NCBI GenBank assembly: GCA_035947555.1
Contig: DASZJZ010000098.1
Location: 1-46,301, forward strand
Length of the DNA: 46,301 bases
Direction of reading: 5' to 3'
Source: JACVRW01 sp035947555
Lineage (GTDB): Bacteria > Actinomycetota > Thermoleophilia > Solirubrobacterales > Thermoleophilaceae
Shown piece after piece: positions 29,618 through 37,973 of this stretch. The position numbers and the translations under genes are program-made. Positions within the stretch are counted from its first letter, which is position 1; each line of letters starts with the position of its first letter. Under the pieces are notes generated by a model, which was not told where the DNA came from, did no database searches, and saw nothing but the letters and a program-made list of their open reading frames with translations.

Positions 29618-32170
29618 ATGCTACGGCGGCCTCTCGCCCTCGAGGCCAAGATCTGGGTGTGCGGTGCTCTGCTCGCGGTGGCGGCCGCCGTCGTGTACTG
29701 GACGCTCGTGCGTGACCTGTCCCTGGAGCACTCGCGGGTGGATCTGCCCTGGGGGATCGTGGCGGCCGGCTTCGCTGCGGCCGAGCGCTGGGTGGTTCAC
29801 CTCCACTTCCGGCGCAGCACGCACTCCCTGACCCTCGCCGAGGTGCCGCTCGTGATCGGGCTGCTGTTCCTCGGGCCCACCGAGTTGGTGGCGGCCTGTC
29901 TCCTCGGCTCGTCGCTCGCCATGCTGCTCGACCGCGAGATCCCGCACTTCAAGGCCTTCTTCAACTGCGCGCAGTTCGCGCTCGGCACCTGCGTCGCGCT
30001 GCTGACGCTCGACTGGTTCGGCATCGGCCGCGACCCGCTCGAGCCGGCGGTCTGGCTCGCCGTGTTCGGCGCGGTCTCGGCGAGCACACTCCTCGCCGAC
30101 GTGTGCGTCGGCGTCGCGATCAGCCTCGCCGAGGGCGGCGCTCACGCTCGCCAGCGCGTGGACATGCTGCTCGGCAACTGGACGGTCGCGCTCAGCAACA
30201 CCTGCCTGGGCCTGGCCGCGGCGGCCGTCGTGGCCACGCGCCCCGAGGCCGGCCTGCTGCTGGTGCCGCCCACTGCGCTGATGCTGCTCGCCTACCGCGC
30301 CTACATGGGCGAGCGCCGGCGCAGCGCCGAGCTGAGCTTCCTGTACGAGGCCACCCGCACGCTGTCGCGCTCGTCGGAGATCCAGCCCGAGCTGGAGGCG
30401 CTGCTCGAGCGCACCGCCGAGGCGTTCCGCGTGTCGGCGGTGGAGCTGGTGCTGTTCTCCGCCGAGCCGAACCGGTCGGCCCGCTCGTCGCTCGCCCGCG
30501 ACGGCGGCAGGCGGATGCTCGAGCCGATGGACGAGGCGCTTGCCGAGCGGCTCCGCGGATTGGCGGCCGGCCTTCAGGGTCCCCTGGACGTGAGCACCAC
30601 CCAGGACCTCGAGCTGCGCGGCTACTTCCGCGCGCGCGGGATGCAGACCGGCATCGTGGCCCCGCTGAAGGGCGAGGGCGGCTGCGTGGGCCTGTTCCTG
30701 GTCGCGGGTCGCGAGAGCGTCGACCGCAGCTTTACCGAGGAGGACCTGCGCCTGCTCGAGACGCTCACCGGCAACATCACCGTCGCGCTCCAGTACGACC
30801 GGCTCGAGCAGGCCGTGCGCCAGCTCGAGACGCTCCAGCACGAGCTGGAGCGCAAGGCCCTGTACGACTCGCTCACGCAGCTCGCCAACCGCTCGCTGTT
30901 CCACAACCGGCTCGAGCACGCGCTCCAGAGCCGCCGCCCGGGCGTGTGCGTGCTGCTGCTCGACATCGACGAGTTCAAGGCGGTCAACGACAGCCACGGC
31001 CACCACGCCGGCGACCAGCTCCTGCGGGCGGTCGCCGAGCGCCTGCGCTCGTGCGTGCGCGACGGCGACACCGCCGCCCGGCTCGGCGGCGACGAGTTCG
31101 CGCTGCTGCTCGACCGGTCGGGTGACGAGGCCGACGCGGCCGCCGTGGCCGAACGGCTGATGCGCGACTTCGAGAGCCGGATCGAGGTGGCCGGCGAGCG
31201 GCTCAGGGTGCACATCAGCGTGGGCATCGCGATGGGCGCGCCCGGGACCGACGATCTGGAGGAGCTGCTGCGGCGCGCGGACGTGGCTCTCTACGAGGCC
31301 AAGCGACGCGGCAAGGGCCAGTACTGCTTCTTCCACCCGTCGATGGGGGACACCCTCCGCCGCCGCCACACGCTTGCGCGCGAGCTGGAGCGAGCGGTCT
31401 CGGAAGACGAGCTGACGGTCGTGTACCAGCCGATCGTGGCGCTCGAGGACTGCCGCGCGGTCACCCTCGAGGCGCTGGTGCGCTGGAAGCACCCGGAGCG
31501 CGGGCTGGTGCCGCCCGGCGACTTCATCGCCTTCGCCGAGGAGACCGGCGCGGTGGTGCAGATCGGCGAGATCGTGCTCGAGCGGGTGGCCGAGCAGGCG
31601 GCGGCGGTCGGCGTGCCGATCCACGTGAACGTCTGCGCCCCCGAGCTCACCGAGCCCGGCTTCCTGGACCGCGTGGACGCCCTCGTGGCGCGGCACGGGC
31701 TGAGCCCCGACCTGCTCGTCTTCGAGGTGACCGAGCGGCTGTTCGTGGCCGAGGACCCGGCGCCGGTCGCCGTCCTGGAGGGGCTGAACGAGCGCGGCAT
31801 GCGCGTCGCCGTGGACGACTTCGGGACCGGCTACTCGTCGCTCGCCTACCTCTCACGGCTGCCCGTCGACACCATGAAGATCCCGAAGCAGTTCATCGAC
31901 GAGCTGATGGGCGGGGGCGAGCACCACTCGCTGGCGCGTGCCGTGATCGAGCTGGGGGCGGCGCTCGACCTGACCGTGGTGGCCGAGGGGATCGAGCACC
32001 CGGAGCAGATCACGGCGCTGCGGGCCTTCGGGTGCGAGTACGGGCAGGGGTACTACTACGGGCTGCCGACGGACGCGCGGGTGGCGTTGAAGCGGGTGGA
32101 GGCCCTGAGGGAGGGCGCCCGCTCGCTGACCAGCTCGCGGCCAGGAATCGGCGGGGGCCCGGGGGCGTGA
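29618..32170 (+). CDS. Membrane-bound GAF-GGDEF-EAL c-di-GMP signalling protein
   Basis: An 850-residue protein. Residues 10-235 hold about seven hydrophobic segments (MASE-like sensor), followed by GAF (about 260-405), GGDEF and EAL. GGDEF is intact at 490-494 and the inhibitory RxxD site is present (RDGD, 481-484). The EAL domain keeps E618 (EALVRW), NVCAPEL, FEVTER, D733-D734 (DDFGTGYSS), K754, AEGIE and YGQGYYYG, but the Asp of KID is Pro756 (MKIPKQF), so phosphodiesterase activity may be reduced. ATG at 29618 is 9 bases from AAGGAG and is preferred to the ATG at 29612 (3 bases). Expression is probably set by the c-di-GMP riboswitch upstream, giving feedback. The stop lies in the loop of a terminator hairpin. 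Confidence 0.93.
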   Translation: MLRRPLALEAKIWVCGALLAVAAAVVYWTLVRDLSLEHSRVDLPWGIVAAGFAAAERWVVHLHFRRSTHSLTLAEVPLVIGLLFLGPTELVAACLLGSSLAMLLDREIPHFKAFFNCAQFALGTCVALLTLDWFGIGRDPLEPAVWLAVFGAVSASTLLADVCVGVAISLAEGGAHARQRVDMLLGNWTVALSNTCLGLAAAAVVATRPEAGLLLVPPTALMLLAYRAYMGERRRSAELSFLYEATRTLSRSSEIQPELEALLERTAEAFRVSAVELVLFSAEPNRSARSSLARDGGRRMLEPMDEALAERLRGLAAGLQGPLDVSTTQDLELRGYFRARGMQTGIVAPLKGEGGCVGLFLVAGRESVDRSFTEEDLRLLETLTGNITVALQYDRLEQAVRQLETLQHELERKALYDSLTQLANRSLFHNRLEHALQSRRPGVCVLLLDIDEFKAVNDSHGHHAGDQLLRAVAERLRSCVRDGDTAARLGGDEFALLLDRSGDEADAAAVAERLMRDFESRIEVAGERLRVHISVGIAMGAPGTDDLEELLRRADVALYEAKRRGKGQYCFFHPSMGDTLRRRHTLARELERAVSEDELTVVYQPIVALEDCRAVTLEALVRWKHPERGLVPPGDFIAFAEETGAVVQIGEIVLERVAEQAAAVGVPIHVNVCAPELTEPGFLDRVDALVARHGLSPDLLVFEVTERLFVAEDPAPVAVLEGLNERGMRVAVDDFGTGYSSLAYLSRLPVDTMKIPKQFIDELMGGGEHHSLARAVIELGAALDLTVVAEGIEHPEQITALRAFGCEYGQGYYYGLPTDARVALKRVEALREGARSLTSSRPGIGGGPGA

Positions 32171-32179
32171 GCCCCCCGG
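32159..32179. terminator. Bidirectional hairpin with GTGA loop (copy 1)
   Basis: CCGGGGGC (32159-32166) pairs with GCCCCCCGG (32171-32179, one bulged C) around the GTGA tetraloop. The TGA stop of the GGDEF-EAL gene is inside the loop. It lies between convergent genes. An almost identical hairpin follows the diguanylate cyclase gene at 42659. Confidence 0.6.
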
Positions 32180-32180
32180 T

Positions 32181-33344
32181 TCAGTTAAGCCGTTCCACCA
32201 GCATCGCCTGGCCCTGCCCGCCGGCCACGCACATGGTCTCGAGCCCGATCGTCTTGTCGTCCGTCTCGAGCCCGTTCAGCAGCGTGGTCATGATGCGCGC
32301 GCCGGTCATCCCGAACGGGTGGCCGAGGGCGATCGCGCCGCCGTGCGGGTTGAGCTTCTCGAGCGGGATGTCGCACTCGTCCATGATCGGGATCACCTGG
32401 GCGGCGAAGGCCTCGTTCAGCTCCACGGTGTCCACGTCCTCGATGGTCATCCCGGCGCGCTCGAGGACCTTCCGAATCGCGCCGATCGGCGCCACGCCCA
32501 TGTACTCGGGCTCGATCGCCGCCGTGGCCGAGGTGACGATCCGCGCCCTCGGCGTCAGGCCGAGCTGGCTCGCCCTCTCGTCCGACATCACGAGCACGGC
32601 GGCGGCGCCGTCGTTCAGCGGGCAGGAGTTGCCGGCCGTGACCTTGCCGCCCTCCCTGAACGCCGGGTCGAGCTGGGCGAGCTTCTCGAGCGTCGAGCTC
32701 GGGCGGGGGCCGTCGTCCTTCGCCACCGTGGTGCCGTCGGGCAACGTGACCGGCACGATCTCGCGGTCGAAGTAGCCGTTCTCCTGGGACTGCACGGCCA
32801 GCTCCTGCGAGCGCTGGGCGTACTTGTCCATGTCGGCCCGGCTCACCTCGTAGCGCTCCGCCACGTTCTCCGCCGTCTCGCCCATCGAGATGTAGGCGTT
32901 CGGGGTGCCGTTCGCACCCTGCAGCTTCTCGTTCTGGTCCTGCGGGCGGGCGCCCTCGACCGCCTCGCTGTAGCGCGACACCCACTCCACGCCCGCGGCG
33001 ATGTAGGTGTCGCCCTGCCCGGCCGCCACGGCGTTGGCGGCCTGGCGGATCGATTCGAGGCTGGACGCGCAGTAGCGCGAGATGGTGGCGCCGTTCACGC
33101 CCATCGGCAGCTTGTCGGAGAGCAGCACCATGATGCGGGCCAGGTTGAAGCCCTGGAGGCCCTGCGGCAGGCCGACGCCGCAGTAGAGCTCCTCGACCTG
33201 GGCCGGGTCCACCTCGGGGTTGCGCTCGAGCAGCGCGTCCACCGCGAAGGCGCCCATCTCGTCCGGCCGGAGCTGGGCCAGCGAGCCCTTGAAGGCTCGG
33301 CCGATGGGAGTGCGGACGGCGTCGACGATCACTGGTTCGGGCAT
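32181..33344 (-). CDS. Acetyl-CoA acyltransferase (thiolase)
   Basis: A 387-residue degradative-type thiolase that cleaves 3-oxoacyl-CoA with CoA. Nucleophile Cys92 is in RYCASSLESIRQAA. The conserved blocks NEAFAAQV, NPHGGAIALGHPFGMTGAR (His) and CVAGGQGQAM (second Cys) are complete. Substrate chain length cannot be told. It follows, nine bases downstream, an SDR of the 3-hydroxyacyl-CoA dehydrogenase type on the same strand, so the two catalyse successive beta-oxidation steps. Confidence 0.95.
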   Translation of the reverse strand: MPEPVIVDAVRTPIGRAFKGSLAQLRPDEMGAFAVDALLERNPEVDPAQVEELYCGVGLPQGLQGFNLARIMVLLSDKLPMGVNGATISRYCASSLESIRQAANAVAAGQGDTYIAAGVEWVSRYSEAVEGARPQDQNEKLQGANGTPNAYISMGETAENVAERYEVSRADMDKYAQRSQELAVQSQENGYFDREIVPVTLPDGTTVAKDDGPRPSSTLEKLAQLDPAFREGGKVTAGNSCPLNDGAAAVLVMSDERASQLGLTPRARIVTSATAAIEPEYMGVAPIGAIRKVLERAGMTIEDVDTVELNEAFAAQVIPIMDECDIPLEKLNPHGGAIALGHPFGMTGARIMTTLLNGLETDDKTIGLETMCVAGGQGQAMLVERLN

Positions 33345-33353
33345 GCCTCAACC

Positions 33354-34103
33354 CTACTTCGGCGCCATCCGCAGCGCCCCGTCCAGCCGGATCACCTCGC
33401 CGTTCAGCATGGTGTTCTCGGCGATGTGGCACGCCAGCTTGGCGTATTCCTCCGGGCGCCCGAGCCGCGGCGGGAAGGGAATCGAGGCGCCCAGCGCGTC
33501 GCGCGCCTCCTGGGGCAGGGCGGCGAGCAGCGGCGTGTCGAACAGCCCAGGGGCGATCGTGCAGACGCGTATGCCGAGCCGCGACAGGTCGCGCGCGGCC
33601 GGCAGCGTTAGTCCCACCACGCCGCCCTTCGAGGCGGCGTACGCCGTCTGCCCGATCTGGCCGTCGAACGCCGCGATGGAGGCGGTCATCACCACCGCCC
33701 CGCGCTCGCCCTCGGCGTCCGGCTCCCCCGCCGCCATCGCGTTCGCGGCGAGCCGCAGCACGTTGAAGGTGCCGATCAGGTTCACGCGCACGAGCGTCTC
33801 GAACGGCTGCAGCGCCGCCGGGCCGTCCTTCTTGACGGTGCGCTCGGCCCAGCCGATGCCCGCGCAGGAGACCGCCAGGCGCAGCCCGTCCACCGACTCG
33901 ACGGCCGCCTGGACCTGGGCCTCGTCTGTCACGTCGGCGGGCTTGAAAGCGCCGCCGATCTCGTCGGCGAGCGCGGTCCCCCGCTCCTCGTTGAGGTCCG
34001 CCACGGTCACGCGAGCGCCGCGCGCGGCCAGCTCGCGAGCGGTGGCCTCGCCGAGGCCGGAGGCCCCGCCGGCCACCAGAGCGCCGATCCCGTTCAGCTC
34101 CAT
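33354..34103 (-). CDS. SDR, probable 3-hydroxyacyl-CoA dehydrogenase (HSD17B10-like)
   Basis: A 249-residue SDR with GGASGLGEATA cofactor loop, DVTDEAQVQAAV, CAGIGWAE, catalytic Ser in VVMTASIAAFDGQIGQ and YAASKGG. The DGQIGQTAYAASKGGVVGLTLPAARDL and RVCTIAPGLFDTPLLA blocks match the type II 3-hydroxyacyl-CoA dehydrogenase (HSD17B10) branch, and the thiolase gene behind it supports that role. The ATG at 34103 is used; upstream open frame is spurious. A GGCAGC/GCTGCC dyad lies eight bases before the start. Confidence 0.92.
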   Translation of the reverse strand: MELNGIGALVAGGASGLGEATARELAARGARVTVADLNEERGTALADEIGGAFKPADVTDEAQVQAAVESVDGLRLAVSCAGIGWAERTVKKDGPAALQPFETLVRVNLIGTFNVLRLAANAMAAGEPDAEGERGAVVMTASIAAFDGQIGQTAYAASKGGVVGLTLPAARDLSRLGIRVCTIAPGLFDTPLLAALPQEARDALGASIPFPPRLGRPEEYAKLACHIAENTMLNGEVIRLDGALRMAPK

Positions 34104-34110
34104 GGAGCGC

Positions 34111-34169
34111 GGCAGCCTAACGCTGCCACGGTAACAGCAGCGCAACGAGACGCCCTCCGAGGAGCGTCT
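34111..34169. promoter_or_regulatory. Two dyads between the divergent SDR and nuclease genes
   Basis: GGCAGC-CTAAC-GCTGCC (34111-34127) is a perfect inverted repeat next to the SDR start. AGACGC (34148-34153) and GCGTCT (34164-34169) form a second, ten-base-spaced dyad next to the nuclease start. Either could be an operator; the first could also fold in the SDR-thiolase leader RNA. Confidence 0.4.
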
Positions 34170-34182
34170 ACCCTCGCGGCCC

Positions 34183-36342
34183 ATGCGAACCACGATCACG
34201 CTCGCCGCGGCGCTGCTCGCGGCCGCGCTGCCCTCCACCGCCCTCGCACAGGACCCGGTGCGGACCATCGGCGAGATCCAGGGTCCCGTCGCCGACGGCG
34301 ACAACGGGGCCACTCACCGCTCGCCGTTCGCGCCCCCGTCGGGGAACCGCCCCGGCGCCCCGGTGGTCACGCAGGGTGTCGTGCGGCAGAAGATCGTCAC
34401 CCGCACGGCCGCAGGCGACGCAAACTACGGCTTCTTCCTCCAGAGCACGCCGGGCACCGCCGACGGCAACCCGCTCACCTCCGACGGGATCTTCGTCTTC
34501 CAGAGCCGCTTCCAGGACCTGATCGGCGGCTACGTCCCGCAGGTCGGCGACGAGATCGTGATCAGCGGGCAGGTCACCGAGTTCTTCAGCCTCACCGAGC
34601 TCACCAGCGCAAGGCTCGTCCGGCTGGTCCGCAGCGGGGTCGACGTGGACGCGGAGGCGCCCGCCCAGGACGCCGAGCCCCCGGCCGTGCTGGCCGATGC
34701 CAACCGCTGGTGGGAGCGCCGCGAGGGCATGGCGGTGCGGGTGCCGGCCGGCTTCCTCGCCACGAGCGGGCGCGACGTGTTCGCCTCCACCGCCGACGGC
34801 GAGGCGTGGTTCATCGGCGACGACAGCGCAGTGGCCGACCGCCGCGACCCCTTCGCCCGGCGCGTCTTCCGCGACCCGCACCCGCTCGACGACCTCAACC
34901 CGCCGCTGTTCGACAACGGCAACGGCTACCGGGTCCTGCTCGGCTCGCTCGGGGTGAAGGGCACGACGAACGACTCGACCGAGCTGATCGCCCCGGTGCG
35001 CACCTTCGACCGGCTGCGCAACGACCTGGTGGGCGGCGTCTACTTCAGCTTCAACAAGTACTCCGTGCAAGTGGCCCAGCAGCCGCAGGTCCGTCAGGGC
35101 GTGGACCCCTCGCGCAACGCGCCGCCGCGGCGACCCGACCGCGACGAGGAGTACTCGATCGCCAACTACAACGTCGAGAACCTCTACGACTTCCGCGACG
35201 ACCCGAACGACGGCTGCGACTTCACGGGCAACAGCGGCTGCCCCGGCGTGTCGCCCCCGTTCGACTACGTGCCGGCCAGCGACGCCGAGTATCGCGCCAA
35301 GCTGGCCGAGCAGGCGGAGCAGATCGACGAGGACATGCACCGGCCCGACATCCTCCTGGTGCAGGAGGCCGAGGACCAGGACATCTGCAGCGTGCAGGCC
35401 GGCGCGCTGGCATGCGGCCAGGGCGGCGGCGACGGCCGCCCGGACACGCTCCAGGAGCTGGCGCTCGCCATCGAGGAGCGCTCCGGCGCCCGCTACGCGG
35501 CCGCGCTCGACCGCGACGGTGCGGACGACCGCGGCATCGTCTCCGGCTTCCTGTACCGGACCGACCGCGTGCAGCTCGCCGAGGCCCGCGCCGACGATCC
35601 GGTGCTGGGCGCCACGCCGGCCGTGGAGTACCCCTCCGCGGGCCTCCCCTACAACTCCGACGTGCAGAACCCGAAGGTGCTGAACGCGGTGTTGCCGGCC
35701 GACGTGGACCGCTCGACCGGCATCGACGGCACAAACGTCTACACCCGCCCGCCGCAGGTGGCCCGCTTCCTGATCTGGCGTGACCGCGTCGGACGCGGAA
35801 GGGCGGTCGAGCTGGTGGCCTTCTCGAATCACTTCTCGTCCACCCCGAACGGGCGCGTCGGGCAGCGAACCGAGCAGTCGCGCTACGGAGCGGCGCTGGT
35901 GGAGGCCGCCTCCGGTGAGGGCCGCTGCTCGCGCCACGCCCGCGTGCTCTTCGGCGGCGACCTGAACGTGTTCCCGCGGCCGGACGACCCGTTCGCCCCA
36001 GGCGACCGGCTCTTCCCGAGCGACCAGCTCGGCCCGCTCTACGACGAGGCCGGGCTCGAGAACCTCTGGGACGAGCTGCGGCGAGAGGTGCCGGCCTCCG
36101 CGTACACGTACGTGTTCGAGGGCCAGGCGCAGACGCTCGACCACCAGTTCGTGTCACGGCAGCTCGAGCGCGACCTCGAGCGGGTGCGCGTGGCGCACAT
36201 CAACGCGGACTGGCCGGCCGACTTCGCCGCGGACGGCGCCCGAGGGGCGAGCGACCACGACCCGGTGGTGAGCCGCTTCGAGCTCCCGTCGGGGCGGGGG
36301 CACGGCAAGGGCAAGGGCCGGGGCCGCGACGACGACGACTAG
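34183..36342 (+). CDS. Secreted endonuclease/exonuclease/phosphatase family protein
   Basis: A 719-residue extracellular nuclease-like protein. The signal peptide (MRTTITLAAALLAAALPSTALA) is probably cut before QDP. Residues 55-150 resemble the OB-fold of ExeM/NucH-type nucleases (VVTQGVVRQKIV, GFFLQS, GDEIVISGQVTEFFSLTEL). The catalytic domain begins near 325 (SIANYNVENLYDF) and includes LLVQEAEDQ, VAFSNHF, FGGDLNVF and the terminal GASDHDPVV motif with the catalytic His/Asp. The tail is GKGKGRGRDDDD. It would degrade extracellular DNA, perhaps for phosphate or matrix turnover. It ends on a CTAG shared with the convergent exporter gene. Confidence 0.9.
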   Translation: MRTTITLAAALLAAALPSTALAQDPVRTIGEIQGPVADGDNGATHRSPFAPPSGNRPGAPVVTQGVVRQKIVTRTAAGDANYGFFLQSTPGTADGNPLTSDGIFVFQSRFQDLIGGYVPQVGDEIVISGQVTEFFSLTELTSARLVRLVRSGVDVDAEAPAQDAEPPAVLADANRWWERREGMAVRVPAGFLATSGRDVFASTADGEAWFIGDDSAVADRRDPFARRVFRDPHPLDDLNPPLFDNGNGYRVLLGSLGVKGTTNDSTELIAPVRTFDRLRNDLVGGVYFSFNKYSVQVAQQPQVRQGVDPSRNAPPRRPDRDEEYSIANYNVENLYDFRDDPNDGCDFTGNSGCPGVSPPFDYVPASDAEYRAKLAEQAEQIDEDMHRPDILLVQEAEDQDICSVQAGALACGQGGGDGRPDTLQELALAIEERSGARYAAALDRDGADDRGIVSGFLYRTDRVQLAEARADDPVLGATPAVEYPSAGLPYNSDVQNPKVLNAVLPADVDRSTGIDGTNVYTRPPQVARFLIWRDRVGRGRAVELVAFSNHFSSTPNGRVGQRTEQSRYGAALVEAASGEGRCSRHARVLFGGDLNVFPRPDDPFAPGDRLFPSDQLGPLYDEAGLENLWDELRREVPASAYTYVFEGQAQTLDHQFVSRQLERDLERVRVAHINADWPADFAADGARGASDHDPVVSRFELPSGRGHGKGKGRGRDDDD

Positions 36343-37226
36343 CCGGGTGCCGCGACCGCGGCCTCCCGCTCCGGCGTACTCGCGTGGCCGTCCTCCCGCT
36401 CCCGGTGGACGGCCACGCCGGCCACCACCAGCGCCACCCCCGCCACCTCCTGCGGCGACGGCACCTGAGCGAGCACGACGATCCCGATCACCGTTGCGGT
36501 GGCCGGCAGCAGCGACACCATCAGCGCGTAGGTCGCCCGCGCCAGCCGCCGCATCGCCAGCTGGTCGCTGACGTACGGGATCACCGAGGAGGAGATTCCC
36601 ACGCCGGCCCCGGCCGCCAGGGCGACGGGGTCAACGAGCGCGGGCAGCGCCGCCCATCCGGCCAGCGGCGTCACCGCCACGAGCGCGATCAGCATGGACG
36701 CCGCCAGGCCGTCGACGCCGCTCAACGCCTCGAGCCGTGAGACCCGGTGGGCCAGCACGATGTAGACGGCGAACAGCGCCGCGTTGGCGAACGCGAGCGC
36801 GAGCCCGAGCGCCTCGCCCTCGATCCGCACGCCGGTGAGCAGGTACACGCCCGGCACCGCCAGCAGCAGCGCGACCAGGTTGCGCGGCGTGCGGGCGCCC
36901 AGCGCGGCCAGCAGGATCACCGGCAGGAACTCGATCGCGGCCACCGTGGCGAGCGGCAGCCGGTCGATTGCCACGTAGAAGCAGCAGTTCATGAGCGCGA
37001 GCACGCCGCCCCAGGCGAGGAGCAGCCTGCGCCCGTCGCGGTCGAGGCGCCGGTAGGCCCGCCAGGGCCGCCGCCAGGCGGCGAACACGAGCGCCGCAGC
37101 GGCGATCCGCAGCCACGCCACGCCGAGCACGCTCACGCGCGCGAAGAGCAGCACGGCGAAGGCGGGCCCCAGGTAGTGGAACACGGCGCTGACGACGAAG
37201 TAGAGGTGCGGAGGCACGGAAGGCAC
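36339..37226 (-). CDS. EamA/RhtA-type amino acid or metabolite exporter
   Basis: A 295-residue membrane protein with about ten hydrophobic helices in two EamA repeats (YFVVSAVFHYLGPAFAVLLFA... and ALGLALAFANAALFAVYIVLA...). VAWLRIAAAALVFAAWRRPW resembles RhtA, the threonine/homoserine exporter. GTG at 37226 is taken as start, with AAGGG upstream; an open frame further upstream is not needed. It is divergent from an Lrp/AsnC regulator, the usual partner of amino acid exporters. Its stop shares CTAG with the nuclease gene. The substrate is inferred. Confidence 0.88.
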   Translation of the reverse strand: MPSVPPHLYFVVSAVFHYLGPAFAVLLFARVSVLGVAWLRIAAAALVFAAWRRPWRAYRRLDRDGRRLLLAWGGVLALMNCCFYVAIDRLPLATVAAIEFLPVILLAALGARTPRNLVALLLAVPGVYLLTGVRIEGEALGLALAFANAALFAVYIVLAHRVSRLEALSGVDGLAASMLIALVAVTPLAGWAALPALVDPVALAAGAGVGISSSVIPYVSDQLAMRRLARATYALMVSLLPATATVIGIVVLAQVPSPQEVAGVALVVAGVAVHREREDGHASTPEREAAVAAPG

Positions 37227-37228
37227 GC

Positions 37229-37285
37229 CGCATACCCTTCCCCAGCCCAGGCGGCCCAGCCATGCCGAAGCGAAGGTAGGATGCG
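37229..37285. promoter_or_regulatory. Imperfect inverted repeat between exporter and Lrp genes
   Basis: CGCATACCCTTC (37229-37240) and GAAGGTAGGATGCG (37272-37285) form an imperfect inverted repeat across the short divergent promoter region. Lrp-family proteins often bind such spaced half-sites, so autoregulation and exporter control are plausible. Confidence 0.4.
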
Positions 37286-37760
37286 CCCGATGCTTGCGAA
37301 TCGAAGCCAGGACGCCACAAACGCCGCCCTGTTGCAAGAGCTCCAGGAGGACGCCCGCCTGTCGCTCGCCGAGCTCGGCCGCCGCGTCGGCCTCTCGCCG
37401 CCCGCCGTGGCCGACCGCCTGGAGCGCCTCGAGGAGGCCGGCGTGATCCGCGGCTACCGGGCCGAGGTCGACCCGCGCGCGCTCGGGTATCAGCTCGCCG
37501 TGGTCCTACGCATCCGCCCGGCGCCGCGCGAGCTCAAGAAGGTCGCCGAGCTGGCCCAGCGGACGCCGGAGGTGGTGGAGTGCCACCGGATCACCGGCGA
37601 CGACTGCTACCTGATGAAGGCCCACGTGCGCGACGTGGACCACATGGAGGAGGTGATCGACCGCTTCGCGATCTACGGACAGACCACCACCTCGATCATC
37701 CAGTCGTCGCCGGTGCCCCGGCGCAGCGTCCCGCTCCTACTCGGAGACGCGCTCGACTAG
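37281..37760 (+). CDS. Lrp/AsnC family transcriptional regulator
   Basis: A 159-residue regulator. The N-terminal winged helix is LQELQEDARLSLAELGRRVGLSPPAVADRLERLEEAGVIRGYRA, followed by the RAM ligand domain (GYQLAVVLRIRPAP, VVECHRITGDDCYLMKAHVRD, IDRFAIYGQTTTSII). It would form dimers or octamers responding to an amino acid. ATG at 37281 or 37290 may be the start; the upstream open frame is noise. It is divergent from the exporter gene it probably controls. Its 3' end overlaps the dodecin gene by 24 bases, tail to tail. Confidence 0.95.
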   Translation: MRPMLANRSQDATNAALLQELQEDARLSLAELGRRVGLSPPAVADRLERLEEAGVIRGYRAEVDPRALGYQLAVVLRIRPAPRELKKVAELAQRTPEVVECHRITGDDCYLMKAHVRDVDHMEEVIDRFAIYGQTTTSIIQSSPVPRRSVPLLLGDALD

Positions 37761-37943
37761 GAACGAGATCCGCACGAGCGCGCGCCACTCGTCCAGGTTC
37801 TCACCGCGCAGACCGGTGGAGACGACGTCGACGGCCTTGATGCCGCGCAGCGACTGCCGCGCCTCCTCGAGCGCCGCCTTCACCGCGCCGTCCGAGCTCT
37901 CCGGCGAGCTCCCAACCACCTCGATGATCTTGGTGACCGCCAA
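37737..37943 (-). CDS. Dodecin
   Basis: A 68-residue flavin-binding protein that assembles into hollow dodecamers and stores or buffers riboflavin, FMN or CoA. AVTKIIEVVGSSPESSDGAVKAALEEARQSLRGIKAVDVVS and GENLDEWRALVRISFLVE match the family along the whole length, including the Trp that stacks on the isoalloxazine ring. It is convergent with the Lrp gene, overlapping it by 24 bases. Its 5' leader contains the two TGGAT-loop hairpins. Confidence 0.95.
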   Translation of the reverse strand: MAVTKIIEVVGSSPESSDGAVKAALEEARQSLRGIKAVDVVSTGLRGENLDEWRALVRISFLVERVSE

Positions 37944-37973
37944 CTGTTCTTCCTCCCAGAGGGTCGTGCCATA

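Noticed and set aside
29621..31696. A 691-codon minus-strand open frame opposite the riboswitch-controlled gene
   Set aside because: Same GC-driven shadow; no domain, and the plus strand is fully explained.
34168..36144. A 658-codon minus-strand open frame opposite the secreted nuclease
   Set aside because: Low-complexity Val/Arg/His/Gly composition without motifs; the plus strand has signal peptide and catalytic motifs.
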